Assembly: GCA_017550645.1 (NCBI GenBank)
Contig: JAFZOI010000016.1
Span: forward strand, 124,001 to 188,000
Length of the DNA stretch: 64,000 bases
Source: Oscillospiraceae bacterium
GTDB taxonomy: Bacteria > Bacillota > Clostridia > Oscillospirales > Oscillospiraceae
Reading direction: 5' to 3'
The notes under the pieces are model-generated. The model was not told where the DNA came from. It saw nothing but the letters and a program-made list of their open reading frames with translations, and searched no databases. Within the stretch, counting starts at the first letter, position 1; each line of letters opens with the position of its first letter. The translations under genes were made by a program, and so were the position numbers. This document shows positions 29,749 through 38,390 of this stretch, piece by piece.

Positions 29749-30849
29749 ATGAGCATGATGAGAGAGGGTCAGATCCGCATACCCTCCGGATGCGCGATAG
29801 CGGCCGTTATATCCAGAGACGGCAGGATGATCTCCGGCGAGACGGTCGCGGAGGCCATGAAGCCCATGCACGAGCGCTCCAACGGGCTCGGCGGCGGCTT
29901 CGCCGGCTACGGGATATATCCCGAATACAGCGACTATTACGCGCTGCATCTCTTTTTCGACGACCGCGATTCGAGGAAGACCTGCGAGACTTATATAAAG
30001 GAATACTTCGAGATCGTCCACTCCGAGCGCATCCCGACGAGAAAGCTCCCCGCCATCACGGACGAGCCCGTCATCTGGCGCTACTTCGTCGCCCCGCTGC
30101 ACTCGATGCTCGCGAGCCTGCAGCTCGACGAGAAGGAGTTCGTCGCCCGCGCGGTGATGAAGATAAACACGTCCATGCCCGGGGCGTATGTCTTCTCGAG
30201 CGGGAAGAACATGGGGACGTTCAAGGCCGTCGGCTTCCCGGAGGACGTAGCGCTCTTTTATAAGCTCGAGGAATACGAGGGCTATTCCTGGACGGCGCAC
30301 GGCCGCTACCCGACGAACACCCCCGGCTGGTGGGGCGGCGCGCATCCCTTCACGCTGCTGGACTACTCGGTCGTCCATAACGGCGAGATATCCTCCTACG
30401 ACGCGAACAGGCGCTTTATAGAGATGTTCGGCTATAAATGCACGCTCCAGACCGACACGGAGGTCATCACATATATAATGGACTACCTCGTGAGGCGGCA
30501 GGGACTTACCCTCGAGGAGGCCGCGAGCGTCATAGCCGCTCCCTTCTGGAGCACGATAGAGGGCGGGAAAGACGACGAAAAGCGCAGAGAGCAGGCGTAT
30601 CTCAGGACGGTCTTCCCGAGCCTTCTCGTGACGGGGCCGTTTTCCATCGTCCTCGGCTTCACGGGCGGGCTCATGGCCCTCAACGACAGGCTGAAGCTCC
30701 GCTCGATGGTCGTCGGCGAGAAGGGCGACCGCGTCTTCATAGCCAGCGAGGAGGCCGCCATCCGCGCCATGGAGCCCGACGCGGAGAACATCTGGGCTCC
30801 GGCCGGCGGAGAGCCGGTCGTCGTAAGAGTGAAAGAAGGTGCTTATTGA
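29749..30849 (+). CDS. glutamate synthase, glutaminase (class II amidotransferase) subunit
   Basis: GltB1-type subunit of a split glutamate synthase: hydrolyses glutamine and channels NH3 to the FMN subunit. From the ATG at 29749 (AAAGGGACTG before it) 366 residues; M3 or M4 are possible starts. Conserved opening REGQIRIPSGCAIAAVISRDG holds the likely nucleophile C15, then SNGLGGGFAGYGIYPEY, HGRYPTNTPGWWGGAHPF and VVHNGEISSYDANRRF. If C15 is the nucleophile, a 14-residue propeptide has to be removed. One-base overlap with the next gene (TGATG). Confidence 0.92.
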   Translation: MSMMREGQIRIPSGCAIAAVISRDGRMISGETVAEAMKPMHERSNGLGGGFAGYGIYPEYSDYYALHLFFDDRDSRKTCETYIKEYFEIVHSERIPTRKLPAITDEPVIWRYFVAPLHSMLASLQLDEKEFVARAVMKINTSMPGAYVFSSGKNMGTFKAVGFPEDVALFYKLEEYEGYSWTAHGRYPTNTPGWWGGAHPFTLLDYSVVHNGEISSYDANRRFIEMFGYKCTLQTDTEVITYIMDYLVRRQGLTLEEAASVIAAPFWSTIEGGKDDEKRREQAYLRTVFPSLLVTGPFSIVLGFTGGLMALNDRLKLRSMVVGEKGDRVFIASEEAAIRAMEPDAENIWAPAGGEPVVVRVKEGAY

Positions 30850-32354
30850 TGGGCGTCGATTTCATCTATCCGGAATTCGAGGTCGTAAGAAACGAAAACC
30901 GCTGCGTCGCCTGCCGCGTCTGCGAGCGCCAGTGCGCCAACGAGGTGCACAGATACAGCGGAGAGCGCGGCATGATGGTCAGCGACGAGACGAAGTGCGT
31001 CAACTGCCAGCGCTGCGTCGCCCTCTGCCCGACGAGGGCGCTGAAGATCGTCAAGAGCGACTGCGTCCTGCGCGAAAACGGCAACTGGCAAAACGACACG
31101 ATACGCGAGATATACAAGCAGGCCGCGAGCGGCGGCGTGCTGCTCTCCTCCATGGGAGCGCCGAAGCCCCTCCCCGTCTACTGGGACAAGATACTCATAA
31201 ACGCCTCTCAGGTCACGAACCCCTCCATCGACCCGCTCCGCGAGCCGATGGAGACGCGCGTCTTCCTCGGGAAGAAGCCCGAGAAGATACAGCGCGACGC
31301 GGACGGGAAGATAGTCTGCGAGCTCCCGCCGCAGATAGAACTCTCGATGCCGGTCATGTTCTCGGCAATGAGCTACGGCTCGATAAGCTACAACGCGCAC
31401 GCCTCGCTCGCACGCGCGGCGACGAAGCTCGGCATACTCTACAACACCGGCGAGGGCGGACTGCACGAGGACTTTTATCAATACGGCGCGAACACCGTCG
31501 TGCAGGTCGCGAGCGGCCGCTTCGGCGTCCACGAGGACTACCTCGAGGCGGGCGCCGCCATCGAGATAAAGATGGGCCAGGGCGCGAAGCCCGGCATAGG
31601 CGGGCACCTGCCCGGGGAGAAGATAGTCGGCGACGTCTCGCGCACGAGGATGATCCCCGAGGGCTCGGACGCCATCTCCCCCGCCCCGCACCACGACATA
31701 TACTCCATCGAGGACCTGCGCCAGCTCGTCTTCTCGCTCAAGGAGGCGACGGAGTACCGCAAGCCCGTCATAGTCAAGGTCGCCGCCGTGCACAACATAG
31801 CCGCCATAGCCAGCGGCATCGCGAGAAGCGGCGCCGACATCATCGCCATCGACGGCTACAGAGGCGGCACGGGCGCCGCGCCGACCCGCATCCGCGACAA
31901 CGTCGGCATCCCCATCGAGCTCGCGCTCGCCGCCGTCGACAGCAGGCTGCGCGACGAGGGCATACGCAACAACGTCTCCCTCGTGGCGGGCGGCTCGATA
32001 AGGAGCGCGGCGGACGTCGTCAAGGCGGTCGCGCTCGGGGCTGACGCCTGCTACATAGCGACGGCCGCGCTGCTCGCGCTCGGCTGCCATCTGTGCAGGA
32101 CGTGCCAGACGGGGCGCTGCAACTGGGGCATTGCGACCCAGAGGCCCGACCTCGTCAAGAGGCTGAACCCCGAGATGGGGAGCGAGCGGCTCATAAACCT
32201 CATGACCGCATGGCGGCATGAGATAATGGAGCTCATGGGCGGCATGGGCATCAACTCCATCGAGGCGCTCCGCGGAAACCGCCTCATGCTCCGCGGCGTC
32301 GGCCTGACGGAAAAGGAACTCGGGATCCTCGGGATCTCTCACGCGGGGGAATAA
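30849..32354 (+). CDS. glutamate synthase, FMN/Fe-S (synthase) subunit
   Basis: GltB2-type subunit, 501 residues. Two [4Fe-4S] motifs at the N-terminus (CVACRVCERQC, CVNCQRCVALCP) feed an FMN TIM-barrel (FSAMSYGSISYNAHASLARAA, GTGAAPTRIRDNVGIPIELALA) that makes glutamate from 2-oxoglutarate and NH3, and a 3Fe-4S-type cysteine run (CHLCRTCQTGRCNWG). Full-length bacterial GltB carries this domain between the glutaminase and GXGXG domains; here each is a separate gene, as in archaea and clostridia. Confidence 0.93.
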   Translation: MGVDFIYPEFEVVRNENRCVACRVCERQCANEVHRYSGERGMMVSDETKCVNCQRCVALCPTRALKIVKSDCVLRENGNWQNDTIREIYKQAASGGVLLSSMGAPKPLPVYWDKILINASQVTNPSIDPLREPMETRVFLGKKPEKIQRDADGKIVCELPPQIELSMPVMFSAMSYGSISYNAHASLARAATKLGILYNTGEGGLHEDFYQYGANTVVQVASGRFGVHEDYLEAGAAIEIKMGQGAKPGIGGHLPGEKIVGDVSRTRMIPEGSDAISPAPHHDIYSIEDLRQLVFSLKEATEYRKPVIVKVAAVHNIAAIASGIARSGADIIAIDGYRGGTGAAPTRIRDNVGIPIELALAAVDSRLRDEGIRNNVSLVAGGSIRSAADVVKAVALGADACYIATAALLALGCHLCRTCQTGRCNWGIATQRPDLVKRLNPEMGSERLINLMTAWRHEIMELMGGMGINSIEALRGNRLMLRGVGLTEKELGILGISHAGE

Positions 32355-32357
32355 GAT

Positions 32358-32798
32358 ATGAAACGGGTATACGTAAACGAAGAATGGTGCCTCGGCTGCC
32401 ACCTCTGCGAATATAACTGCGCCTTCGCCAATTCCGGGCTCTCGGACATGGCGCTCGCGCTCAAGGGCAAGCCGATATATCCGCGCATCCACGTCGAGGA
32501 GGGCGAGAAGATATCCTACGCCGTCTCCTGCCGCCACTGCGAGGACCCCTTGTGCGTCAAAAGCTGCATCTCCGGCGCGCTGTCAAGAAAGGACGGCGTC
32601 GTCCGCATCGACAAGGACCGCTGCGTCGGCTGCTTCACGTGCGTGCTGGTCTGCCCCTACGGAGCGCTCGCGCCGGGCGAGACGGGAGCGATGCTCAAGT
32701 GCGAGCTCTGCCTGCAGAACGCCGGCGGCGCGCCCGCCTGCGTCAAGGGCTGCCCTAACAGGGCGATAGTATTCGAGGACAGAGGTGAGGCCGAATGA
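32358..32798 (+). CDS. ferredoxin-like [4Fe-4S] subunit of the glutamate synthase
   Basis: 146 residues of the DmsB/HycB type with four cysteine runs (CLGCHLCEYNC, CRHCEDPLCVKSC, CVGCFTCVLVCP, CKLC-like CELCLQNAGGAPACVKGCP). It should wire the FAD subunit encoded next to the FMN subunit before it. The 3' end overlaps the next start by four bases (ATGA). Confidence 0.88.
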   Translation: MKRVYVNEEWCLGCHLCEYNCAFANSGLSDMALALKGKPIYPRIHVEEGEKISYAVSCRHCEDPLCVKSCISGALSRKDGVVRIDKDRCVGCFTCVLVCPYGALAPGETGAMLKCELCLQNAGGAPACVKGCPNRAIVFEDRGEAE

Positions 32799-34027
32799 GA
32801 AAATACGTCATTATCGGCAACTGCATCGCCGCCGCGGGCTGCGTCGAGGGCATACGCAGCGCCGACCCGGAGGGCTCTATAACCATCGTCTCCGAGGAAA
32901 ACCACCCCGCCTACTGCCGCCCGCTCATCTCCTATTTTCTCGACGGCAGGGCGAGCCTCGAGCGGATAAGCTACCGCGCGCCGGACTTTTACGACAAGGC
33001 GGGCTGCGCCGTCCTCTACGGGAAAAGGGCCGTCGCGATAAAGCCGGACGAAAAGACCGTCGAACTCGACGACGGAACAAGCCTCCCCTACGACGCGCTC
33101 TGCGTCGCGACGGGGTCCTCCCCCTTCGTGCCGAAGATGGAGGGGCTCGAAAACGTCAAGAATAAGTTCTCCTTCATGACGCTCGACGACGCGGTCGCGC
33201 TCGACAAGGCCGTGACTAAGGATTCCCGCGTCCTCGTCGTGGGGGCCGGCATGATAGGCCTCAAATGCGCGGAGGGCCTGCTTGAGCGCGCCGCCTCCGT
33301 GACGGTCGTCGACCTCGCGGACAGGGTGCTCTCGAGCGTGCTCGACTCCGAGTGCGCCGCGCTCATCCGGCGCAGGCTGGAGGAGCACGGCATGCGCTTT
33401 TACCTCTCCGACAGCGCCGCGCGCTTCGACGCGGACACGGCATATCTCAAGAGCGGCGCGGTCGTCGGTTTCGACGCGCTCGTCCTCGCGGTCGGCATAA
33501 GGCCGAACGTCTCCCTCGTCAAGGACGCGGGCGGCGAGGTCGACCGGGGCATCGTCGTCGACGACAGGCAGCGCGCCTCCCTGCCGGGGGTCTACGCGGC
33601 GGGTGACTGCGCGCAGACCTTCGACGTCTCGGGCGGCGTGAGCAAGGTCCTCGCGATACTGCCCAACGCCTATATGCAGGGCCACGCGGCCGGCGTCAAC
33701 ATGGCGGGCGGGGACGAAGTCTTCGACAAGGGCATCGTCATGAACTCCATCGGCTTTTTCGGAATGCACGCCATGACGGCGGGCTGCTACGAGGGCGAGG
33801 TCTATGAGGAAAAGACGGAAAACTCCATAAAGCGGCTCTATACGAAGGACAACGTCCTCAAGGGCTTCATGCTCGTCGGCTGCGACGAGCGCGCCGGGAT
33901 ATACACGTCCATGATACGCGAGAGGACGCCGCTTGACTCCGTAAACTTCGATATTTTGAAAAAAACGGCAACTACGGCCGCTTTTTCCGCTGAGCAGCGT
34001 AGAAAAAAGTTCGGAGGTGTGGTATAA
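32795..34027 (+). CDS. FAD-dependent NAD(P)H oxidoreductase subunit of the glutamate synthase
   Basis: 410 residues, class of NADH-rubredoxin/nitrite reductase-type pyridine nucleotide oxidoreductases. N-terminal FAD site (KYVIIGNCIAAAGCVEGIR, an atypical GNxxAA form seen in this group), YDALCVATGSSPFVP, central NAD site VLVVGAGMIGLKCAEGL and the second FAD site GVYAAGDCAQ. It probably brings electrons from NAD(P)H, in place of the usual GltD, which is absent. Two bases separate it from the GXGXG gene. Confidence 0.88.
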   Translation: MRKYVIIGNCIAAAGCVEGIRSADPEGSITIVSEENHPAYCRPLISYFLDGRASLERISYRAPDFYDKAGCAVLYGKRAVAIKPDEKTVELDDGTSLPYDALCVATGSSPFVPKMEGLENVKNKFSFMTLDDAVALDKAVTKDSRVLVVGAGMIGLKCAEGLLERAASVTVVDLADRVLSSVLDSECAALIRRRLEEHGMRFYLSDSAARFDADTAYLKSGAVVGFDALVLAVGIRPNVSLVKDAGGEVDRGIVVDDRQRASLPGVYAAGDCAQTFDVSGGVSKVLAILPNAYMQGHAAGVNMAGGDEVFDKGIVMNSIGFFGMHAMTAGCYEGEVYEEKTENSIKRLYTKDNVLKGFMLVGCDERAGIYTSMIRERTPLDSVNFDILKKTATTAAFSAEQRRKKFGGVV

Positions 34028-34029
34028 AT

Positions 34030-34752
34030 ATGGTAACGATAAACGCCGTCGGGCTCGATCACAAGGCCCTGAACGAAGCGATAAGGGCCGCGGGCGGCGA
34101 ATGCGCCGTCGAGGGCTGCTGCGGGCAGCGCTTCATAGCGGCCGGCATGTCCGGCAAAAACGTCACCGTCGGCGGCACGCCGGGCAACGCGCTCGGAGCT
34201 TACTTAAACGGCGGGACGCTGACCGTCCCCGGCAACGCGCAGGACGCCGTCGGCGACACGATGAACGCGGGCGAGATCGTCATCCGCGGCAACGTCGGCG
34301 ACGCCGCGGGCTACGCCATGCGCGGCGGGAAGATCTACGTCGGCGGGAACGCCGGATACCGCGCCGGGATACATATGAAGGCCTATCAGGACAAGGTCCC
34401 CGTAATGATCGTCGGCGGGAAGGCGGGCAGCTTTCTCGGCGAGTATCAGGCGGGCGGCGTCATAGTCGTGCTGAACCTGAAAATGCCGGACGAGCTCTGC
34501 GTGGGGGACTTCCCCTGCACGGGCATGCACGGCGGGAAGATGTTTCTGCGCTCGGACTGCGCGGACGTCAAATTTCCCGAGCAGGTCACGCCGCGCCCCG
34601 CTTCCGAGGACGACATGGCCGAGCTGAGGGGCTATATAGGCGAATACTGCGCCCTCTTCGGCCTCGATATCGACGAGGTCCTCGCGGCCCCGTTCACGGT
34701 CGTCACCCCCGACAGCAGCAACCCATACAGACAGATGTACGTACCCAACTAA
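34030..34752 (+). CDS. glutamate synthase, GXGXG (alpha-subunit C-terminal) subunit
   Basis: GltB3-type structural subunit, 240 residues, built of a right-handed beta-helix with G-x-x-G-x-x-x-G repeats (NVTVGGTPGNALGAYLNGGTLTVPG, AVGDTMNAGEIVIRGNVGDAAGYAM, GGKIYVGGNAGYRAGIHMK). In full-length GltB it holds the glutaminase and synthase domains together. Its short C-terminus ends with VTPDSSNPYRQMYVPN, common in the stand-alone clostridial form. Confidence 0.92.
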   Translation: MVTINAVGLDHKALNEAIRAAGGECAVEGCCGQRFIAAGMSGKNVTVGGTPGNALGAYLNGGTLTVPGNAQDAVGDTMNAGEIVIRGNVGDAAGYAMRGGKIYVGGNAGYRAGIHMKAYQDKVPVMIVGGKAGSFLGEYQAGGVIVVLNLKMPDELCVGDFPCTGMHGGKMFLRSDCADVKFPEQVTPRPASEDDMAELRGYIGEYCALFGLDIDEVLAAPFTVVTPDSSNPYRQMYVPN

Positions 34753-34790
34753 CCGCGGCGCCTTTTCGCGCGCCGTCAGGAGGATTTCAT

Positions 34791-36008
34791 ATGAAGTATT
34801 CAAAGGAAGAGGTCGTCGAATACGCGCGCGAGGAGGACGTCAAATTCATCCGTCTCGCCTTCTGCGACGTCTTCGGGAAACAGAAGAACATCTCCATCAT
34901 GCCGGACGAGCTGCCCCGCGCTTTTGAATACGGCATCGCCTTCGACGCCTCCGCGATAGCGGGCTTCGGCGACGAGGCGCACAGCGATCTCCTGCTCCAT
35001 CCCGAGCCGGAGACGCTCGTCCCGCTCCCGTGGCGGCCCGAGCACGGCCGCGTCGTGCAGATGTTCTCGACGATAACCTATCCCGACGGCAGGCCCTTCG
35101 AATGCGACACGCGGTCGCTCCTTAAAAAAGCGGTCGGCGAGGCCGTGCAGGCGGGGCTCGAATTCACGTTCGGCGCGGAACAGGAATTTTATCTCTTCCG
35201 GCTCGACGAGAGCGGCAATCCGACCTCCGTCCCCTGCGACGAGGCGGGGTACATGGACGTCGCGCCCGAGGACCGCGGCGAGAACGTCCGCCGCGAGGTC
35301 TGCCTCACGCTCGAGCAGATGGGCATACGCCCCGAGAGCTCGCATCACGAGCAGGGCCCCGGGCAGAACGAGATAGATTTCAGGTATGCCGACGCGCTCA
35401 CCGCCGCGGACGCCGCGATGAACTTCCAGCGCGTGGTCAAGACCGTCGCGCACAGAAACGGCCTTTACGCCGACTTTTCCCCGAAGCCCGTCGAAAACGC
35501 GCCGGGCAACGGCTTCCACGTCAACGTCTCCCTGCGCCGCGGCGGCGCCGACGCCTTTTCCTCCGTGATAGCGGGCGTCCTGGCTAACGCCGCGGTCATG
35601 ACCGCCTTCTTCAACCCCTGCGAGGCGTCGTACAGGCGCCTCGGAACGCATAAAGCGCCCGGCTACGTCTCGTGGTCGGCAGAAAACCGCTCCCAGCTCG
35701 TCCGCATACCCGCCGCCTCCGGCGAGTACCGCCGCGCCGAGCTCCGCTCGCCCGATCCCGCCGCGAACCCCTATCTCGTCTTCGCCCTGACGATATACGC
35801 GGGGCTCGACGGAGTCGCGAAGGGTCTGGCGCTGCCCGAGCCCGCGGACGTGAACCTCTATACCGCGGACGCGGCCTCGCTTCCGGGGCTCGAAAAGCTC
35901 CCCGGCTCCCTCGCGGAGGCTGTCTCGGCCGCGGCGTCGAGCGAGTTCATACGTTCCCGCGTCCCCGAAAAGATACTCGACGTATACTGCGGGAAGGAAA
36001 CGAAGTAA
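34791..36008 (+). CDS. glnA: glutamine synthetase, type I-like
   Basis: 405 residues from the ATG at 34791 (AGGAGGATTTCAT before it). Motifs: FGAEQEFYLF (metal ExE), HHEQGPGQNEIDFRYADAL, the substrate loop NGFHVNVSL, and SWSAENRSQLVRIPAASGEYRRAELRSPDPAANPYL. It is about 35 residues shorter than typical GSI, mainly near the C-terminus, and I see no adenylylation tyrosine motif (NLYxLP): it reads NLYTADA. The window thus has two unrelated GS types. This one is immediately followed by the ANTAR regulator gene, the glnA-nitR order known in clostridia; it may double as a nitrogen sensor. Confidence 0.92.
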   Translation: MKYSKEEVVEYAREEDVKFIRLAFCDVFGKQKNISIMPDELPRAFEYGIAFDASAIAGFGDEAHSDLLLHPEPETLVPLPWRPEHGRVVQMFSTITYPDGRPFECDTRSLLKKAVGEAVQAGLEFTFGAEQEFYLFRLDESGNPTSVPCDEAGYMDVAPEDRGENVRREVCLTLEQMGIRPESSHHEQGPGQNEIDFRYADALTAADAAMNFQRVVKTVAHRNGLYADFSPKPVENAPGNGFHVNVSLRRGGADAFSSVIAGVLANAAVMTAFFNPCEASYRRLGTHKAPGYVSWSAENRSQLVRIPAASGEYRRAELRSPDPAANPYLVFALTIYAGLDGVAKGLALPEPADVNLYTADAASLPGLEKLPGSLAEAVSAAASSEFIRSRVPEKILDVYCGKETK

Positions 36009-36023
36009 GGAGAGCGGCCTTTT

Positions 36024-36608
36024 ATGAGTTTGAAGGAGCGTGTTTACAGCGTTCTCGTCGTCTCGGCGGCGGCAAAATTGAATACCGCTCTTTCTCCCCT
36101 CATGCCCGAAGCCCGCTTCCAGCCCGTCAAGGTCGTCTCGAGCGTGAGCTCGGCAAAGCGTGCCTGGAGCGAGCGCAGCTACGACTGCGTGATAATAAAT
36201 TCGCCCCTCCCTGACGACGACGGGACGCGCTTCGCTGTCGACGTCGGGACGTCAAAGGGCGCGGTCGTGCTGCTCCTCGTCCGCTCGGAGCTTTATGACG
36301 ACGTGCGCGACAAGGTCCTCGAGCACGGGGTCTTCACGCTTTCGAAGCCCTTCTCGCTCGCCACTCTCGGCCTCGCGCTCGACTGGATGGAAAGCGCGCG
36401 GGAGCGCCTGCGCAAGCTCGAGAAAAAGACGCTCTCCGTCGAGGAGAAGATGGAGGAGATACGCCTCGTCAACAGAGCCAAATGGCTCCTCATATCCGAG
36501 CTCAAGATGGACGAGCCGCAGGCGCACCGCTATATAGAGAAGCAGGCCATGGACCGCTGCGTCTCCAAGCGCGAGATCGCCGAGGAGATCGTCAAGACTT
36601 ATTCCTGA
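36024..36608 (+). CDS. ANTAR-domain antiterminator with degenerate receiver (NitR-like)
   Basis: 194 residues. N-terminal receiver-like domain (1 to about 125), a helix (ARERLRKLEKKTLSVEEKMEE, 126-148) and a C-terminal ANTAR domain (LVNRAKWLLISELKMDEPQAHRYIEKQAMDRCVSKREIAEEIV) with the Ala/Arg pattern of the family. The receiver lacks the acidic pair (VLVVSAA where VDDD is expected), and the phospho-acceptor aspartate is replaced by Asn (IINSPLPDDDG), so control by phosphorylation is unlikely; no histidine kinase is nearby. ANTAR proteins bind paired hexaloop hairpins and prevent termination. Such hairpins lie in front of both nitrogen operons here, including its own. Confidence 0.93.
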   Translation: MSLKERVYSVLVVSAAAKLNTALSPLMPEARFQPVKVVSSVSSAKRAWSERSYDCVIINSPLPDDDGTRFAVDVGTSKGAVVLLLVRSELYDDVRDKVLEHGVFTLSKPFSLATLGLALDWMESARERLRKLEKKTLSVEEKMEEIRLVNRAKWLLISELKMDEPQAHRYIEKQAMDRCVSKREIAEEIVKTYS

Positions 36609-36618
36609 ATAAAAAATG

Positions 36619-36645
36619 ACGCCCGGAGCGAGTTGCTCCGGGCGT
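36619..36645 (+). terminator. intrinsic terminator after the ANTAR gene
   Basis: Perfect 11-bp stem ACGCCCGGAGC / GCTCCGGGCGT, 5-base loop, TCGTTTGT tail on plus; the AAAAAA run before it also gives a T tail on minus for the LCP gene. Confidence 0.85.
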
Positions 36646-36655
36646 TCGTTTGTCT

Positions 36656-37633
36656 TCAGCCCTTGTTGATATGCAGGTCTGCGGGGGTCAGGTCGCGCTT
36701 TAAGGGGCTCACGCCGGAATTGAGGAGCGCGAGCGTCCCCTCCTCGTCGACTACGTAGTAGGCGGCGCCGCCTATCATGGCGCCGGAGCCGGGGATTACC
36801 GCGCTCTCGGCGTCGTCCGTCCCGCACCGCGCGAGGGCGAGAGCGAGCCAGACGAGCTCGCGCGTATCGAGGTCGGTCACGACCTTGTCCTTTATAAGCC
36901 GCATCAGCTCCGGGACCTTGCCCGCATTCTTGACCGTCAGCCACTGCGAGAGCGCGGCGGAGATGAAGTCGCGCTGGACGGAGACGCGCGTGATATCCGC
37001 CGCGGCATAGCCGGAGCGGAAGCGCACGAGGCCCATGGCGGCGTTCCCGTCGAGGCGCTGATGCCCAGCCTTGAGGTCGATGAGCAGGTCCTGCGTCGGG
37101 TCGTAGTAGTACATGTCCTGCGGGACGTCGAATTCGACCCCGCCCATGAGGTCGACCGCCTCGATAAAGGCGTCGAGCTCGACGACGGCGTAGCCGTCCG
37201 GGCGGAAGCCTATGACGTCGGTCAAGTGCTTGATGACGCCCTCCATGCCCTCGGCTCCGCCGCCGTAGACGCCGTAGGCGCTGTTGAGCTTGGGGACGTT
37301 CCAGGTCCCGTTAGTCAGCGTGTCGCGCGGGATGCTCGTCATGCGCAGGACGCCCGCCGCCGCGTCGACGGTCAGGAGCATCATCGTGTCCGTCCGGAGC
37401 CCGCCCTCGTCCGCGCCGGCTATGAGCACGGTCGAGACCAGCGCGCGGCGCGCGCCGGGAAGCTCCGTCTTGGGCTGCTTTGCGTAGACGAGGACGGCCG
37501 CCGCAAGTATGGCGGCTATCAGAATGAGCGTCAGCAGGAATCGCAGGAAGCCGTGCCTCCGCCGCCGCGGCGGCTCAAGCTCGAAGCAGTCGGGGTCGTC
37601 GAGGTAGAATTTAGTCTCCAGGTCGTCTTTCAT
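36656..37633 (-). CDS. LytR-CpsA-Psr family wall-polymer ligase
   Basis: 325 residues: cytoplasmic head with RRRR, one membrane anchor (about 28-50), and an extracellular LCP domain with the family motifs VLIAGADEGGLRTDTMMLLTVD, RMTSIPRDTL, KLNSAYG and the late R-x-R (VRFRSGYAAADITRVSVQRDF). LCP proteins attach teichoic acids or polysaccharides to peptidoglycan. The start overlaps the end of nadE by 23 bases. Confidence 0.9.
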   Translation of the reverse strand: MKDDLETKFYLDDPDCFELEPPRRRRHGFLRFLLTLILIAAILAAAVLVYAKQPKTELPGARRALVSTVLIAGADEGGLRTDTMMLLTVDAAAGVLRMTSIPRDTLTNGTWNVPKLNSAYGVYGGGAEGMEGVIKHLTDVIGFRPDGYAVVELDAFIEAVDLMGGVEFDVPQDMYYYDPTQDLLIDLKAGHQRLDGNAAMGLVRFRSGYAAADITRVSVQRDFISAALSQWLTVKNAGKVPELMRLIKDKVVTDLDTRELVWLALALARCGTDDAESAVIPGSGAMIGGAAYYVVDEEGTLALLNSGVSPLKRDLTPADLHINKG

Positions 37634-38375
37634 CGTCTTTGGTATCGAAGTAGACCGCGGGCATGCGGAGCTTGTGCAGGCTGCGCGCGTGCATCGCGTC
37701 GATCTTCGCCTTTTCTTCGGGCTCGGCCTCGCCGGTCAGGATATACTTGTCGATCGCGGCGTAGGTGACGCCCATCTCGGTCTCGTCCGTCTGGCCTTCG
37801 TAGAGGCCGGCGGAGGGGGCCTTCTTTATTATCGTCTCAGGCGCGCCGAGATATTCGAGCATGCCGTAGACCTCGCCGACGGTCAGGTCGGCGATGGGGT
37901 TGAAGTCGCAGGCGCCGTCGCCCCACTTGGTGAAGTAGCCGACATAGCGCTCGCTGCGGTTGCCCGTCCCCGCGACGAGGAGGTTTTCCGCGGCGGCGAC
38001 GCCGTAGAGCACCATCATGCGAAGGCGCGGCGGGATGTTTATCTCGGCGCTCTTGTTCAGGCGCATCGTCACGCAGTCTACCATCTGCTGCGCGAGGTCG
38101 CGGAGCATGGTGAGGTCGGCGTAGCGGACCTCGATGTGGAATTTCTGCGAGACGAGCCCCGCGTCACGCTCGTCGGCGTCCATGCCGGCCATGTACCCGG
38201 CGGGCATGACGATGCCGACGGTCTTGTCGCAGGCCATCTTGCAGAGTATGCCGACGAGGGCGCTGTCCTTGCCGCCGCTGTTGCCGTAGACTATGCCGTC
38301 GGCGTGCGCCTCGGCGAGCTTATTTCTGATGAATTCAACGCGGGCCGCGACTTCCCGCTCCCAGTTTCTCTCCAT
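37611..38375 (-). CDS. nadE: second NH3-dependent NAD+ synthetase
   Basis: 254 residues with P-loop YGNSGGKDSALVGILC and the deamido-NAD region GTGNRSERYVGYFTKWGDGACDFNPI. It is quite unlike the 19.3-kb NadE in sequence, so the pair did not arise by a recent duplication. It follows the ABC permease by 15 bases and probably belongs to a four-gene unit with ABC ATPase, permease and LCP. No glutaminase domain. Confidence 0.92.
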   Translation of the reverse strand: MERNWEREVAARVEFIRNKLAEAHADGIVYGNSGGKDSALVGILCKMACDKTVGIVMPAGYMAGMDADERDAGLVSQKFHIEVRYADLTMLRDLAQQMVDCVTMRLNKSAEINIPPRLRMMVLYGVAAAENLLVAGTGNRSERYVGYFTKWGDGACDFNPIADLTVGEVYGMLEYLGAPETIIKKAPSAGLYEGQTDETEMGVTYAAIDKYILTGEAEPEEKAKIDAMHARSLHKLRMPAVYFDTKDDERRPGD

Positions 38376-38390
38376 CTTATTTGCCTCCGT

